Below, in pieces: positions 19,070 through 28,757 of a stretch of 64,000 nt of DNA. Both the position numbers and the translations under genes were made by a program. The notes under the pieces are model-generated. The model was not told the DNA's origin. It worked only from the letters and a program-made list of their open reading frames with translations, and did not search any database. This DNA comes from Burkholderia singularis. Lineage in GTDB: Bacteria > Pseudomonadota > Gammaproteobacteria > Burkholderiales > Burkholderiaceae. The stretch is taken from the NCBI RefSeq assembly GCF_900176645.1, contig NZ_FXAN01000072.1, positions 62,001 to 126,000 of the forward strand. The letters run 5' to 3'. The first letter of the stretch is position 1. Each line of letters opens with the position of its first letter.

Positions 19070-20617
19070 ATGAAGCCAACCCCGCCACGCCGCTCCCGGC
19101 AGCATCCGATCGTCGCCCGCTTCGTCGCGGTGTCGTGGCGCGATCTCGCGATGTCGATCGGGCCGACCGTGCTGCTGACAGCCGCCGCGATCTGGCTCGC
19201 CATCGCCCTCCTGCAGCCCGCGCCGCCGACATCGCTGACCATCTCCGCAGGCCCGCCCGGCAGTTCGAACTGGCTTGCCGCGCAAAAATATAAGCAGATC
19301 CTTGCAAAAAATGGCGTCACGCTCAACGTGCTCCCGTCCGCCGGCTCGGCCGAGAATCTCGCGCGGCTGTCCGATCCGGCGCAGCGCGTCGACATCGGCT
19401 TCGTGCAAAGCGGCATCGACCGCAAGGACAAGCACGAGAATCTCGTATCGCTCGGCAGCATCGGCTACGTGCCGCTCGCGATACTCTACCGCGGCCCCGT
19501 GGTGGAGCGGCTGTCGCAGTTCAATGGCAAGCGGCTCGCGATCGGCGCCGAGGGCGCGGGCGCGCACGAACTCGGCCTGGCCCTGTTGAAGATGAACGGC
19601 ATCGTGCCGGGCGGGCCGACCGAGCTGCTGCCGCTGTCGGGCGAGGACGCGGCGCGCGCGCTGACCGAAGGCCGGATCGACGCGGCGTTCCTATCCGGCG
19701 ATTCGACGCAGATTCCAGTGATGGCGAAACTCTTTCGCGCACCGGGCGTGCATTTCTATTCGTTTACGCAGGCGGAGGCGTACACGCGGCGCTTCCCCTA
19801 TCTGACGGAAATCACGCTGCCGATGGGCGTCTATGATCCCGGCACCAACCTGCCGCCCACGGACATCCACACGCTGTCGCCCACCATCGAGTTGATTGCG
19901 CGCGACACGCTGCATCCGGCGCTCTCCGATCTGCTCATCGAAGCCGCGCGCGACGTCCACCATCGCGCGACGATCCTGCAGCGCGCGGACGAATTCCCGT
20001 CGCCCGTCACGCGCAGCAGCTTCCCGCTGTCGGACGACGCCGCGCGCTATTACAAATCCGGCAAGACCTTTCTGTACCGGAAGATGCCGTTCTGGGTCGC
20101 GAGCCTCGTCGACCGGCTGCTCTTTATCGTGGTGCCGCTCATCGTCGTGCTGATTCCGGGGCTGCGGCTCGTGCCGGCGCTATACGGCTGGCGTGTGCGC
20201 TCGCGGATCTATCGCTGGTACGGTGCGCTGATCGCACTGGAGCGCGGCGCGCTCGGCGAGCACACCGCCCGGCAGCGCGCCGCGCTGCTCGATAGGCTCG
20301 ATAACGTCGAGAACGCGGTCAACCGGATGAAGATGCCGCTTGCTTACGCGGGGCAGTTCTACGTACTGCGCGAGCACATCGGCTTCGTGCGCGAGCGGCT
20401 GATCGCACGCGAGCCGCAATCGCGGCCGGCGCACGCAAGCAGCGCGCCGGCCGCCGCCGCGGGCAGCCCGCCCGCGCACGACGCGCCGCATCGCGATAGC
20501 ACTGCGCCGCACGGCGATAACGGCGATACGCAGCCCGCCGGCACACCCGCCGCCGATGCGCCGTTCGCGAACGCGCCGCGGCCCGGCCCCGCTGAAGAAC
20601 GGCACAAGCATCCGTGA
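19070..20617 (+). CDS. Membrane-anchored TAXI-family TRAP solute-binding protein
   Basis: A 515-residue protein. A transmembrane helix at about residues 28-47 is followed by a TAXI-type binding domain: ISAGPPGSSNWLAAQKYK, LPSAGSAENLARLSDP and DIGFVQSGIDRKD at about 56-125, then ALTEGRIDAAFLSGDSTQ. A second hydrophobic segment at about 345-365 (LLFIVVPLIVVLIPGLRL) returns the chain to the cytoplasm. There a helical region (LDRLDNVENAVNRMK) and a disordered Ala/Pro/His-rich tail of about 65 residues follow. TAXI proteins normally deliver substrate to a TRAP permease, but none adjoins this gene. Confidence 0.85.
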   Translation: MKPTPPRRSRQHPIVARFVAVSWRDLAMSIGPTVLLTAAAIWLAIALLQPAPPTSLTISAGPPGSSNWLAAQKYKQILAKNGVTLNVLPSAGSAENLARLSDPAQRVDIGFVQSGIDRKDKHENLVSLGSIGYVPLAILYRGPVVERLSQFNGKRLAIGAEGAGAHELGLALLKMNGIVPGGPTELLPLSGEDAARALTEGRIDAAFLSGDSTQIPVMAKLFRAPGVHFYSFTQAEAYTRRFPYLTEITLPMGVYDPGTNLPPTDIHTLSPTIELIARDTLHPALSDLLIEAARDVHHRATILQRADEFPSPVTRSSFPLSDDAARYYKSGKTFLYRKMPFWVASLVDRLLFIVVPLIVVLIPGLRLVPALYGWRVRSRIYRWYGALIALERGALGEHTARQRAALLDRLDNVENAVNRMKMPLAYAGQFYVLREHIGFVRERLIAREPQSRPAHASSAPAAAAGSPPAHDAPHRDSTAPHGDNGDTQPAGTPAADAPFANAPRPGPAEERHKHP

Positions 20618-20796
20618 CGTTCGTATGACCCATGCCGCGCCGGCCAGTACCCGGTTCACCGGAGCGCGGCGCAATACGCCCGAGCCGATACGCATCGGCC
20701 CCGGCCATCCCCCGCGACGGCTGCATTTGTCCCCGCCGCCGCGTAACATTGCGACACGACGCCGCCCGTTGCGTCCCTTCCGTCAGGAGATCCTCG

Positions 20797-21435
20797 ATGA
20801 CCGTCGGCATCGACGCTTCGCAGCCGGCATGGTTTTACGATTTCGTGTCGCCGTTCTCGTACCTGCTGCTCGAACAGCATGGCAAGTGGCCGCGCGTATC
20901 ATTCGCGCTCACGCCCGTATCGCTGCTGGATCTGCATCGTCACTGGGGCCAGCGCCCGACGTCCGACGTGCCGGCGAAACGCGTTTTCACTTATCGGCAC
21001 GCGCTTTTTCGCGCCGAGCAGCTCGGCATTGCGTTCAAGATGCCGCCTGCGCACCCGTTCGACGGGTCGCGCGTGCTGCTGCTCGCGACGCTGCTGAATG
21101 GCGACTTTCATGCGATACGCGAGATTTTCCGCTTCATCTGGCGAGAAGGCCGTGATCCGGTCGAGCCTGGTAATTTCGCTGAACTCTGCGGACGAGTCGG
21201 AATCGCGCACGACGATCCGCGGCTCGCGTCGGACGAAACCCATGCGCAGTTGCGCCGCAATACGGACGATGCAATCTCGCTCGGCGTGTTCGGCGTGCCG
21301 ACGTTTTGGCTGAACCGTCAGCTATTCTGGGGCGAGGATGCGCTGCCGATGGTGCTCTATTGCGCACGCACGCCGAGCTGGCTGGAATCGAAGGAAGTCA
21401 CGCGGATCAGCACGCTGCCGTCGGGCCTTGCATGA
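20797..21435 (+). CDS. DsbA-fold oxidoreductase, 2-hydroxychromene-2-carboxylate isomerase family
   Basis: A 212-residue protein with the kappa-class GST/DsbA-like pattern: FYDFVSPFSYLLLEQ at about residues 13-27 and VFGVPTFWLNRQLFWGED near 167-184. The first block has Ser (SPFS) where thiol oxidoreductases have CxxC, as in HCCA isomerases and kappa glutathione transferases, which use glutathione. AGGAGA lies 5' of the ATG. Family members isomerise hydroxychromene carboxylates in naphthalene degradation, but here no aromatic pathway adjoins, so the substrate is unknown. Confidence 0.87.
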   Translation: MTVGIDASQPAWFYDFVSPFSYLLLEQHGKWPRVSFALTPVSLLDLHRHWGQRPTSDVPAKRVFTYRHALFRAEQLGIAFKMPPAHPFDGSRVLLLATLLNGDFHAIREIFRFIWREGRDPVEPGNFAELCGRVGIAHDDPRLASDETHAQLRRNTDDAISLGVFGVPTFWLNRQLFWGEDALPMVLYCARTPSWLESKEVTRISTLPSGLA

Positions 21436-21518
21436 CGGCGCGTCGTGCGTCGCGGGCGGGCGTGCCGCGCTGACGGCGCGGCGCGCCATGATCGACGCTC
21501 ATCGAGCCGGCGGTCGGA

Positions 21519-21923
21519 TCAAGCGTGACAGAAAGTTTCCTGCAGATGGGACCAACGCACCCGCCCCGTGCGCAGATCGCGCTCGAACACCGCCGTCGAC
21601 CGGCGCGACGGCAGCGCACCCGTCGCATCCGTTTGGTGCTCGACGTAGCTGACGATCGCGAGTTCGCCGAGCACGGTGAGCGCGCGCATCTGCGAAAACG
21701 TGATCGCCAGCCCCGGCTTGCGGCCCGCGAGCCGGGCGAACAGCGCGCGCAACGCGTCGTGATCGTAGAGATGGCCGTCCGTGCCGATCATCGTGAAGCC
21801 GGGCGCGAAATGCGCCATCAGCGCGTCGAGCGCGGCGGGCCCGGATGCGTCGCCCGCGAGCCAGTCGCGAATCGCGTCGCAAGCGGCGACGAGTTCGTCG
21901 AAATAGGGTTGATGCGCTTGCAT
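21519..21923 (-). CDS. SnoaL-like/DUF4440 protein
   Basis: A 134-residue protein predicted to form the cone-shaped alpha+beta barrel of the SnoaL/NTF2-like superfamily. Features are the N-terminal helix DELVAACDAIRDWLAG, the central FAPGFTMIGTDGHLYDHDAL and the strand pair ELAIVSYVEHQTDAT with VRWSHLQETFC at the end, typical of DUF4440-like proteins. The start follows AGAGAG. Such proteins are often ketosteroid-isomerase-like, but catalytic residues cannot be assigned. It lies downstream of the ModA-like gene on the same strand, 285 bases away. Confidence 0.75.
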   Translation of the reverse strand: MQAHQPYFDELVAACDAIRDWLAGDASGPAALDALMAHFAPGFTMIGTDGHLYDHDALRALFARLAGRKPGLAITFSQMRALTVLGELAIVSYVEHQTDATGALPSRRSTAVFERDLRTGRVRWSHLQETFCHA

Positions 21924-22208
21924 GGATCTCTCTGCCGTTTTGAACGAGCGCGACGCACGCCGCGCGAACTGAACTCGCGAGTGTACCTGCGACGTCAGCG
22001 GCATGCCGCCGACGCGCGCCGCGATACGCGCGGCTGGCATCGCCGCGCACGGGCCGCCAAGGCGGCAAGTCTGTTCGCCCCGCGGCGGCATCGCCAGCCG
22101 CCGCCCGGCGGCGCAAACGCCCGATACGGCTGCGTCACGGAACCGCCCGGCGATGCCGGTCCGCGATCCATGAGGCGCCCCGCCGCCATCACGCCGGGAC
22201 ATCGTGCA

Positions 22209-23024
22209 TCAGCGCGCGGGAACCGGATCGAGCCCGGTCTTCCGGATATCGGCCGCGGCGCCCGGCGATGCAAGATAGTCGAGCAACGCGCGCGCTTCAC
22301 GCGGATGCCGCGCGCCGACCGGAATGCCGCCCGCGTAGCGCGTGATCGATTGCAACGGCTCCGGAATCTTGCCGACGAACGTCACCCCCGGCACCGGCAA
22401 CAATTCGCTCACCTGCTGGAAGCCGAATGCATACGTGCCGTCGGCGACCTTCGTGGCGACCGGAACGCGCGGCACCATCGTCGCCTTCGGCCCAACCTGG
22501 GCCTCGACGCCCAGGCGCTTGAAAAGCGCGTCGCGAATATACACGCCGCTCGCGCTATCCGAATACGCCACCGATTTCGCCTGCAACAGCGCCGCTTTCA
22601 GCGCCTCGGGCGTGCTGATGTCGGGCGCGGGCGCGCCGTCGCGCACGACCGCCCCGATACGCGAATCGGCCAGCTCGACGCGTGAAGCCGGATCGATCTT
22701 GCCTTCGCCGATCAGCTTGTCGAGCGCATAGCCGACCATGATCACGACATCGGCCGGCTCGCCGCGCGCGAGCCGATTCGGAATCGCCTCGGGCGTCGCG
22801 CCCATCGACGGTCCCCAGGCGATGTCGAGCGTATTGCCGCTCGCCGCTTCGAATTTCGGCGCGAGCAGCTTGTACGCAGCCGTGAAGCCGCCGGAATTCA
22901 TCACGTGCAATTCGGCTGCGTCGGCGGGCGCAACGGTCACGCCAACGGCAACGGCAGCAGCAATGGCCGCGGCAAGCCGCGGCGCGCGGCGAAGGTGCTG
23001 TGTCAGCGGAGATCTCATCATCAT
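22209..23024 (-). CDS. ModA-like periplasmic substrate-binding protein
   Basis: A 271-residue protein with a signal peptide (cleavage near ADAAE, about residue 36). The binding domain shows the ModA-like signature: LHVMNSGGFTAAYKLLAPKF, then RGEPADVVIMVGYALDKLI and SVAYSDSASGVYIRDALF. ModA-type proteins bind molybdate or other oxyanions for an ABC transporter; more distant members bind organic anions. No ModB or ModC gene adjoins. It lies downstream of xdhB on the same strand, which is suggestive because XDH needs molybdenum, but the 225-base gap leaves co-transcription open. Confidence 0.85.
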   Translation of the reverse strand: MMMRSPLTQHLRRAPRLAAAIAAAVAVGVTVAPADAAELHVMNSGGFTAAYKLLAPKFEAASGNTLDIAWGPSMGATPEAIPNRLARGEPADVVIMVGYALDKLIGEGKIDPASRVELADSRIGAVVRDGAPAPDISTPEALKAALLQAKSVAYSDSASGVYIRDALFKRLGVEAQVGPKATMVPRVPVATKVADGTYAFGFQQVSELLPVPGVTFVGKIPEPLQSITRYAGGIPVGARHPREARALLDYLASPGAAADIRKTGLDPVPAR

Positions 23025-23249
23025 TGTGGTGCCCAGCGCTAGGGTTGGAAGGCAAACGCCGACGATCTTCGCTGAAACCGGTTCTTCCGGAAATCAGGGG
23101 CTGCCAGGATAGGAGCCTCGGCCGGAACGCTTCGCAACGCCGACGCCAAGGCCACACCCGGCAACCTCAGGATTGCGGCGCGCCCTTAAGCCCCCAGTCG
23201 CGGCAGGCCGGGCAACCTTGGCGCCTCTGGCCGCCGCACGACGCCCCAT

Positions 23250-25604
23250 TCACCGCGCCCGCCCCCCGCTCACCGCCTGCACCGCGCGCAGAATCGCCTC
23301 GCCCGTCGCGGGCGCCGTGAGCGGCGGATTGATCGCATCGCCGCCCACCGACGCAATCGCATCGCGAATCGCGAAGAACACCGAAAACGGCAGCAGCAGC
23401 GGCGGCTCGCCGACCGCCTTCGACCGGTGAATGCTGTCCTCGGCATTGCGGTTGTCGAACAGCTTCACGCGAAAATCCGGCGGGCAATCGTTGACGGTCG
23501 GGATCTTGTAAGTCGACGGCGCATGCGTCATCAGCGTGCCGTCGTCGCGCCACCACAGCTCCTCGGTCGTGAGCCAGCCCATCCCCTGGATGAATGCGCC
23601 TTCGATCTGCCCGATGTCGATCGCCGGATTCAGCGACGCGCCGACGTCATGCAGCACGTCCGCGCGCAGCACGCGCATCTCGCCGGTGAGCGTATCGACG
23701 ATCACTTCCGAGACGGCCGCGCCGTATGCATAGTAGAAAAACGACCGACCCGTCAGCGTCGTCTGATCCCAATGCAGCTTCGGCGTGGCGTAAAAGCCGT
23801 CGGACCACAGCTGCACGCGCGCACGATATGCGTGCGCCACCACCTCGTCGAACGGCACGACGGCATCGCCGATCCGCACGCCGTCATAGTCGAAGCGCAC
23901 GTCGGCCGGCCGCGCGGCACCGTTGCCGAAATGCCCGGCAGCGAACGCGGCGAGCCGCTCGCGCAACTGGCGCGCGGCGTCCTGCGCGGCCTTGCCGTTC
24001 AGATCCGAGCCGGTCGACGCCGCGGTTGCCGACGTGTTCGCGACCTTGCTCGTATCGGTCGCCGTCACGCGGATGCGCTCGAAGCTCACGCCCAGCTCGT
24101 GCGCCACCACCTGTGCAACCTTCGTGTTGAGCCCCTGGCCCATCTCCGTGCCGCCGTGATTCACGAGGATCGAGCCGTCGGTATAGATATGAACGAGCGC
24201 GCCCGCCTGATTGAAATGCGCGACGTTGAACGCGATGCCGAACTTCACCGGCGTCAGCGCGATGCCTTTTTTCAGCACCGGACTTGCCGCATTGAACGCG
24301 CGCGTCGCGGCGCGGCGCGCGCGATAGTCGCTCGTCGCCTCCAGCTCGTCGATCAGCTCGTGCAGCACGTTGTCCTCGACCGTCTGGCCGTAGGGCGTCA
24401 CGTTGCGCTCGGTCTTGCCGTACAGGTTCGCGCGGCGCACGTCGAGCGGATCGCGGCCGAGCGCGCGCGCGATGTTGTCGATGATGTACTCGATCGCGAA
24501 CGCGCCCTGCGGGCCGCCGAAGCCGCGAAACGCGGTGTTCGACTGCGTGTTCGTCTTCCCGCAGCGGCCGGTAATCGACACGTCGGGCAACCAGTACGCA
24601 TTGTCGAAATGACAGATGGCGCGCGTCATCACCGGCCCCGACAGATCGGCGGAAAACCCGCAGCGCGACGTCATGTCGACCGAGACGCCGGTGATCACGC
24701 CCGCGTCGTCATAGCCGACGTCGTACCGGTAATGGAAATCGTGGCGCTTGCCGGTGATCATCATGTCGTCGTCACGATCCGGGCGCAGCTTGACCGGGCG
24801 CTGCAGCTTCCATGCGGCAAGCGCCGCGCAGCACGCGAACAGGCCCGACTGCGATTCCTTGCCGCCGAAGCCGCCGCCCATGCGGCGGCATTCGACGAGC
24901 ACGTCGTGCGACGCCACGCCAAGCAGGCGCGCCACCACGTGCTGCATCTCGCTCGGATGCTGCGTCGAGCTGTACACATGCATCGCGCCGTCTTCCTTCG
25001 GCACCGCGTAGGCGATCTGCCCTTCGAGATAAAACTGCTCCTGGCCGCCGAGCGTCAGCTCGCCCGCGTCGCGATGCGCGGCGCGTTCGATCTGCGCGGC
25101 CGCCTCGCCGCGCGCGAGCGTCATCGGCGGCACCACGTAGGATTCGGCGGCGCGCGCTTGCTGCGCGGTGAGGACCGCCGGCAGCGGATCGTATTCGATC
25201 TGCGCGCGGCGCGCGGCACGCCGCGCGGCGTCGTGCGACGTGGCGACGACGACGAAAATCGGCTGCCCGACATACTGGACGACGCCGGGCGCGAGCACCG
25301 GATCGTCGTGGACGACCGGCCCGCAATCGTTCACGCCCGCAATGTCGTCCGCGGTCAGCACCGCAACGACGCCGGGCGCCGCGCGCACCGCGTCGAGCCG
25401 CATCGACACGATCTTCGCATGCGGCTTCGCGGACAGGCCAAGCGCCGCATGCAGCGTGCCGGCGACGAGCGCGATGTCGTCGGTATAAGTCGCGCGGCCG
25501 CTCACGTGCAGATGCGCGGATTCGTGCGGACGCGACACGTGCACTTGCTTGAAGCCGTCGGGGTCGGCAGCCACGCTCAGGAAAGGTTCGGTTTGCTGAT
25601 TCAT
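23250..25604 (-). CDS. xdhB: Xanthine dehydrogenase molybdopterin-binding subunit XdhB
   Basis: A 784-residue large subunit. The two aldehyde-oxidase/xanthine-dehydrogenase regions are clear: YTDDIALVAGTLHAALGLS at the start, the moco-binding loops GGGFGGKESQ and AFRGFGGPQG, then GGTEMGQGLNTKVAQVVAHE. The catalytic Glu is in SKAVGEPPLLLP near the C-terminus. With XdhA it oxidises hypoxanthine and xanthine to urate in the cytoplasm, passing electrons to NAD+. I chose the ATG at 25602-25604, with GGAG nine bases upstream, over one at 25619. It follows xdhA by about 33 bases. The maturation factor gene xdhC is not next to it. Confidence 0.95.
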   Translation of the reverse strand: MNQQTEPFLSVAADPDGFKQVHVSRPHESAHLHVSGRATYTDDIALVAGTLHAALGLSAKPHAKIVSMRLDAVRAAPGVVAVLTADDIAGVNDCGPVVHDDPVLAPGVVQYVGQPIFVVVATSHDAARRAARRAQIEYDPLPAVLTAQQARAAESYVVPPMTLARGEAAAQIERAAHRDAGELTLGGQEQFYLEGQIAYAVPKEDGAMHVYSSTQHPSEMQHVVARLLGVASHDVLVECRRMGGGFGGKESQSGLFACCAALAAWKLQRPVKLRPDRDDDMMITGKRHDFHYRYDVGYDDAGVITGVSVDMTSRCGFSADLSGPVMTRAICHFDNAYWLPDVSITGRCGKTNTQSNTAFRGFGGPQGAFAIEYIIDNIARALGRDPLDVRRANLYGKTERNVTPYGQTVEDNVLHELIDELEATSDYRARRAATRAFNAASPVLKKGIALTPVKFGIAFNVAHFNQAGALVHIYTDGSILVNHGGTEMGQGLNTKVAQVVAHELGVSFERIRVTATDTSKVANTSATAASTGSDLNGKAAQDAARQLRERLAAFAAGHFGNGAARPADVRFDYDGVRIGDAVVPFDEVVAHAYRARVQLWSDGFYATPKLHWDQTTLTGRSFFYYAYGAAVSEVIVDTLTGEMRVLRADVLHDVGASLNPAIDIGQIEGAFIQGMGWLTTEELWWRDDGTLMTHAPSTYKIPTVNDCPPDFRVKLFDNRNAEDSIHRSKAVGEPPLLLPFSVFFAIRDAIASVGGDAINPPLTAPATGEAILRAVQAVSGGRAR

Positions 25605-25637
25605 GATTCGATGCTCCATACGCTTCGTGCCGGCCGC

Positions 25638-27173
25638 TCAGGATGCGGCCGGCTCGGCCGCCGCCGTCGCGCGCACGTTCACCGCCGACGCGAGCAACGG
25701 ATCGTGCGGCCGGGTTTCCAGCCAGAAGCGGTACAGCAGGTTCTTCGCGGTCGCGAGCCGGTACGCACTTGTCGCGCGCATGTCGGTAAGCGGCGCGTAG
25801 TCGTCTTCGAGCGCGCGCATGGCCGCGTGCGCGGCGGCTTCGTCCCAGACCGCGCCGACAAGCGCAGCCTCGGCATGCGCCGCGCGCCTGGGCGTTGCCG
25901 CCATGCCGCCGAACGCGATGCGCGGCGCGCGCACCTTGTCGCCGTCAGCGATGAACGCGAACGCCGCGCAGACCGCGGAGATATCGGAATCGAAGCGCTT
26001 CGACAGCTTGTATGTGCGCAATTTCAGGTTCGCGCGCGCACCGGTGCGCTTGGGCACCTTCAGCGCAACGACGAACTCGTGCTCGGCCATGTCTTTCTTT
26101 TGATAGCCCAGATACAAATCCTCGAGCGGCAGCTCGCGCATTGCATCGCCGCCGCGCAGCACGGCACGTGCGCCCAGCGCGATCAGGCCCGGCATCGAAT
26201 CGCCGATCGGCGAGCCGTTCGCAACGTTGCCGCCGAGCGTGCCGGCGTTGCGGATCGGCAGCGACGCGAAGCGCTTCCACATCTCGGTAAGCTCCGGGTA
26301 ATGCACGCAGAGCGCCGCATACGCCTGCTCGACGCTCACGCCCGCGCCGATCTCGATCCAATCGCCGTCGTCGGCGATGCGGCGCAGCTCGGCGATCTGG
26401 CCGACGTAGACGATATCGCCCAGATCGCGCAACTGCTTGGTCACCCACAAGCCGACGTCGGTGCTGCCCGCGAGCAGGCGCGCGGCGGGCTTGGCGGCCT
26501 TCAGCCGCGCCAGCTCGTCGAGCGTGCGCGGCGCATCGAACGTGCGGCCCGCGTGCTCGTAATGAAACGTGCCGCGGCGCGACAGCGTCGCGAGCGTGCG
26601 CGCAAGCGCGGCGAAGTCGGCCGGCGCGCGCGGCGGCTCATGCGCGCCGCGCGCATCGAACATCCGCACCGCCGCGTCGACGATCGGCCGGTAGCCAGTG
26701 CAGCGGCACAGATTGCCCGTCAGCGCGTCGGCGATTTCGGCGCGCGACGGCACCTCGCCCGGCTCGCCGCATTGCGCGCGCTGCACGTGCCGCTCGTAGA
26801 GCGCCCACATCGACATGACGAAGCCCGGCGTGCAAAACCCGCACTGCGAGCCGTGACACTCGATCATCGCGCGCTGCGCCGGATGCAGCGCGCCGCCCGG
26901 CTCGCGCAGATCCTCGACCGTGAACAACGCGCGGCCGTCGAGCGTCGGCAGGAACTGGATGCACGCGTTGACCGCCTTCAAATCGACGCCACCTGCATCG
27001 TTGGGCTCGCCGATCACGACCGTGCACGCACCGCAATCGCCCTCCGCGCAACCTTCCTTCGTGCCGGTGCAATGCGCGTCCTCGCGCAGATACTGGAGCA
27101 CCGTGCGGGTGACCTCCGCGCCGCTGACCTCGCGGATCGCCTGACGATGATAAAAACGGATCGGCTCGCTCAT
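25638..27173 (-). CDS. xdhA: Xanthine dehydrogenase FeS/FAD subunit XdhA
   Basis: A 511-residue small subunit. It carries the plant-type 2Fe-2S site (Cys42, Cys47, Cys50 in GCAEGDCGACTV, plus Cys71) and the second 2Fe-2S site in the helical domain (CGFCTPG, Cys111 and Cys114; LCRCTGY, Cys156 and Cys158). An FAD domain follows from about residue 200, with LPIRNAGTLGGNVANGSPIGD. The protein relays electrons from molybdenum to FAD and NAD+. It is the first gene of the xdhAB pair. The neighbouring aminotransferase supports a role in purine catabolism. Confidence 0.95.
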   Translation of the reverse strand: MSEPIRFYHRQAIREVSGAEVTRTVLQYLREDAHCTGTKEGCAEGDCGACTVVIGEPNDAGGVDLKAVNACIQFLPTLDGRALFTVEDLREPGGALHPAQRAMIECHGSQCGFCTPGFVMSMWALYERHVQRAQCGEPGEVPSRAEIADALTGNLCRCTGYRPIVDAAVRMFDARGAHEPPRAPADFAALARTLATLSRRGTFHYEHAGRTFDAPRTLDELARLKAAKPAARLLAGSTDVGLWVTKQLRDLGDIVYVGQIAELRRIADDGDWIEIGAGVSVEQAYAALCVHYPELTEMWKRFASLPIRNAGTLGGNVANGSPIGDSMPGLIALGARAVLRGGDAMRELPLEDLYLGYQKKDMAEHEFVVALKVPKRTGARANLKLRTYKLSKRFDSDISAVCAAFAFIADGDKVRAPRIAFGGMAATPRRAAHAEAALVGAVWDEAAAHAAMRALEDDYAPLTDMRATSAYRLATAKNLLYRFWLETRPHDPLLASAVNVRATAAAEPAAS

Positions 27174-27446
27174 GCTGTGTATATCAGTCGTAGTCGTTCG
27201 ATGAAAAAAGAAACGATTCCGGGTACGCGGGCCGGCCCGCGCGGCACCCTGGGCACCGTCACGCTCACAACGCTATCACCGACAAATTCCCGAACCCATA
27301 GCCGGCCCCGCATGGGCGTTATATCGCGGCGGCGATATCGCGCTGGCGGCCGTGCATTGAACTAAACGGTCCATGCAGGCAAACCGGTTCCATGTGAGAA
27401 TTCGATTTTCGCATCCGCCGATGCGCGCTTCGTTCCGTCCCCTTCC

Positions 27447-28661
27447 ATGCCCGCCGATTCCGACTCCTTCGCCCGCAGCGCGTCCGCGACGACGCTGCAA
27501 ATCGTCAGCGTCGTATCGTTCACGTTCATCTGCTATCTGACGATCGGCCTGCCGCTCGCGGTGCTGCCCGGTTTCGTACACGCCGAACTCGGCTTTTCCG
27601 CGATCGTTTCGGGCGCGGCAATCAGCATCCAGTATTTTGCGACGCTCGCGTCGCGGCCGCTCGCCGGGCGCTTCGCCGATACGCTCGGCCCGAAGCGAAC
27701 CGTGCTGCGCGGCCTTGCCGCCAGCGGCGCGAGCGGCGTGCTGCTGCTCGCGGCGTTCGCCGCCGCACGCTGGCCGGCCGCAAGCATCGCGCTGCTGGTG
27801 GCGAGCCGGCTCGTGCTCGGCGTCGCCGAAAGCCTCGTCGGTACGGGCGCGATTCTTTGGGGGATCGGCCGCGTCGGGGCCGCGCACAACGCGCGCGTGA
27901 TCTCGTGGAACGGCATCGCGACCTACGGCGCGCTCGCGCTCGGCGCACCCGTCGGCGTCGCGCTCGCGCATGCGTTCGCGCCCGCCGTGCTCGGCCTGCT
28001 GATGATCGCGCTCGCCGCGGCCGGCTATGGAGCCGCGCGGCTGATCGCGCCCGTGCCGCTCGTGCACGGCGAGCGCATGTCCTATGCGAGCGTGTTCACG
28101 CGCGTACTGCCGCATGGCCTCGGCCTCGCACTCGGCTCGGCCGGCTTCGGCTCGATCGCAACGTTCATCACGCTTTATTACGCGGAGCGCCACTGGCCGA
28201 ATGCGGCGCTGTCATTGACGCTGTTCGGCACGCTGTTCATCGGCGCCCGGCTGCTGTTCGCGCATACGATCCAGACCCACGGCGGGTTCCGGGTGGCGAT
28301 CGTGTCGTTCGCGTTCGAATCCGCGGGCCTGCTGCTGCTCTGGCTCGCCCCCGTGCCGCACATCGCGCTCATGGGCGCGGCGCTGACCGGCTTCGGCTTT
28401 GCGCTGATCTTCCCCGCGCTCGGCGTCGAAGCCGTCGCGCTGGTGCCACCCGCGAGCCGCGGCGCGGCGCTGTCCGCGTACTCGGTGTTCCTCGATCTGT
28501 CACTTGGCATCACCGGGCCGCTCGCCGGCTACGTTGCCGGCGCATTCGGCTATCCGCAAGTATTCCTCTGCGCGGCCGTCGCGGCGGCCGCGGCGGTGGC
28601 GCTGTCGATCGCGCTGCACCAACGGCAAAAGCGCACGAGCGAAAGCGGCGCGGCCGCCTGA
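27447..28661 (+). CDS. MFS transporter (YhhS/YfcJ-like)
   Basis: A 404-residue permease with about 12 hydrophobic segments. Helix 1-2 contains [19 protein letters not shown]. The loop 2-3 motif is [20 protein letters not shown], typical of the YhhS family, and [17 protein letters not shown] lies in helix 10. YhhS-type carriers are implicated in arabinose-type or drug export, but few are characterised. It is divergent from xdhA with about 270 bases between and convergent with the aminotransferase gene. Position near purine-catabolic genes hints at purine or metabolite transport, which is speculative. Confidence 0.88.
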   Translation: MPADSDSFARSASATTLQIVSVVSFTFICYLTIGLPLAVLPGFVHAELGFSAIVSGAAISIQYFATLASRPLAGRFADTLGPKRTVLRGLAASGASGVLLLAAFAAARWPAASIALLVASRLVLGVAESLVGTGAILWGIGRVGAAHNARVISWNGIATYGALALGAPVGVALAHAFAPAVLGLLMIALAAAGYGAARLIAPVPLVHGERMSYASVFTRVLPHGLGLALGSAGFGSIATFITLYYAERHWPNAALSLTLFGTLFIGARLLFAHTIQTHGGFRVAIVSFAFESAGLLLLWLAPVPHIALMGAALTGFGFALIFPALGVEAVALVPPASRGAALSAYSVFLDLSLGITGPLAGYVAGAFGYPQVFLCAAVAAAAAVALSIALHQRQKRTSESGAAA

Positions 28662-28757
28662 GCGGCACGCGCAACCCATCGGCCGCATGCATCGGCCGCC
28701 CGGCGTCCGCTAATACAGGCGCGCCGCCGCGGGCTCGCGCAGCAAGCGCCCGCTTCG

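Noticed and set aside
23427..27365. Very long open frame on the plus strand, antisense to xdhA and xdhB
   Set aside because: The protein is Arg/His/Ala/Val-rich with no recognised domain, and the opposite strand carries two clear xanthine dehydrogenase subunits. High-GC codon bias leaves such antisense frames open.
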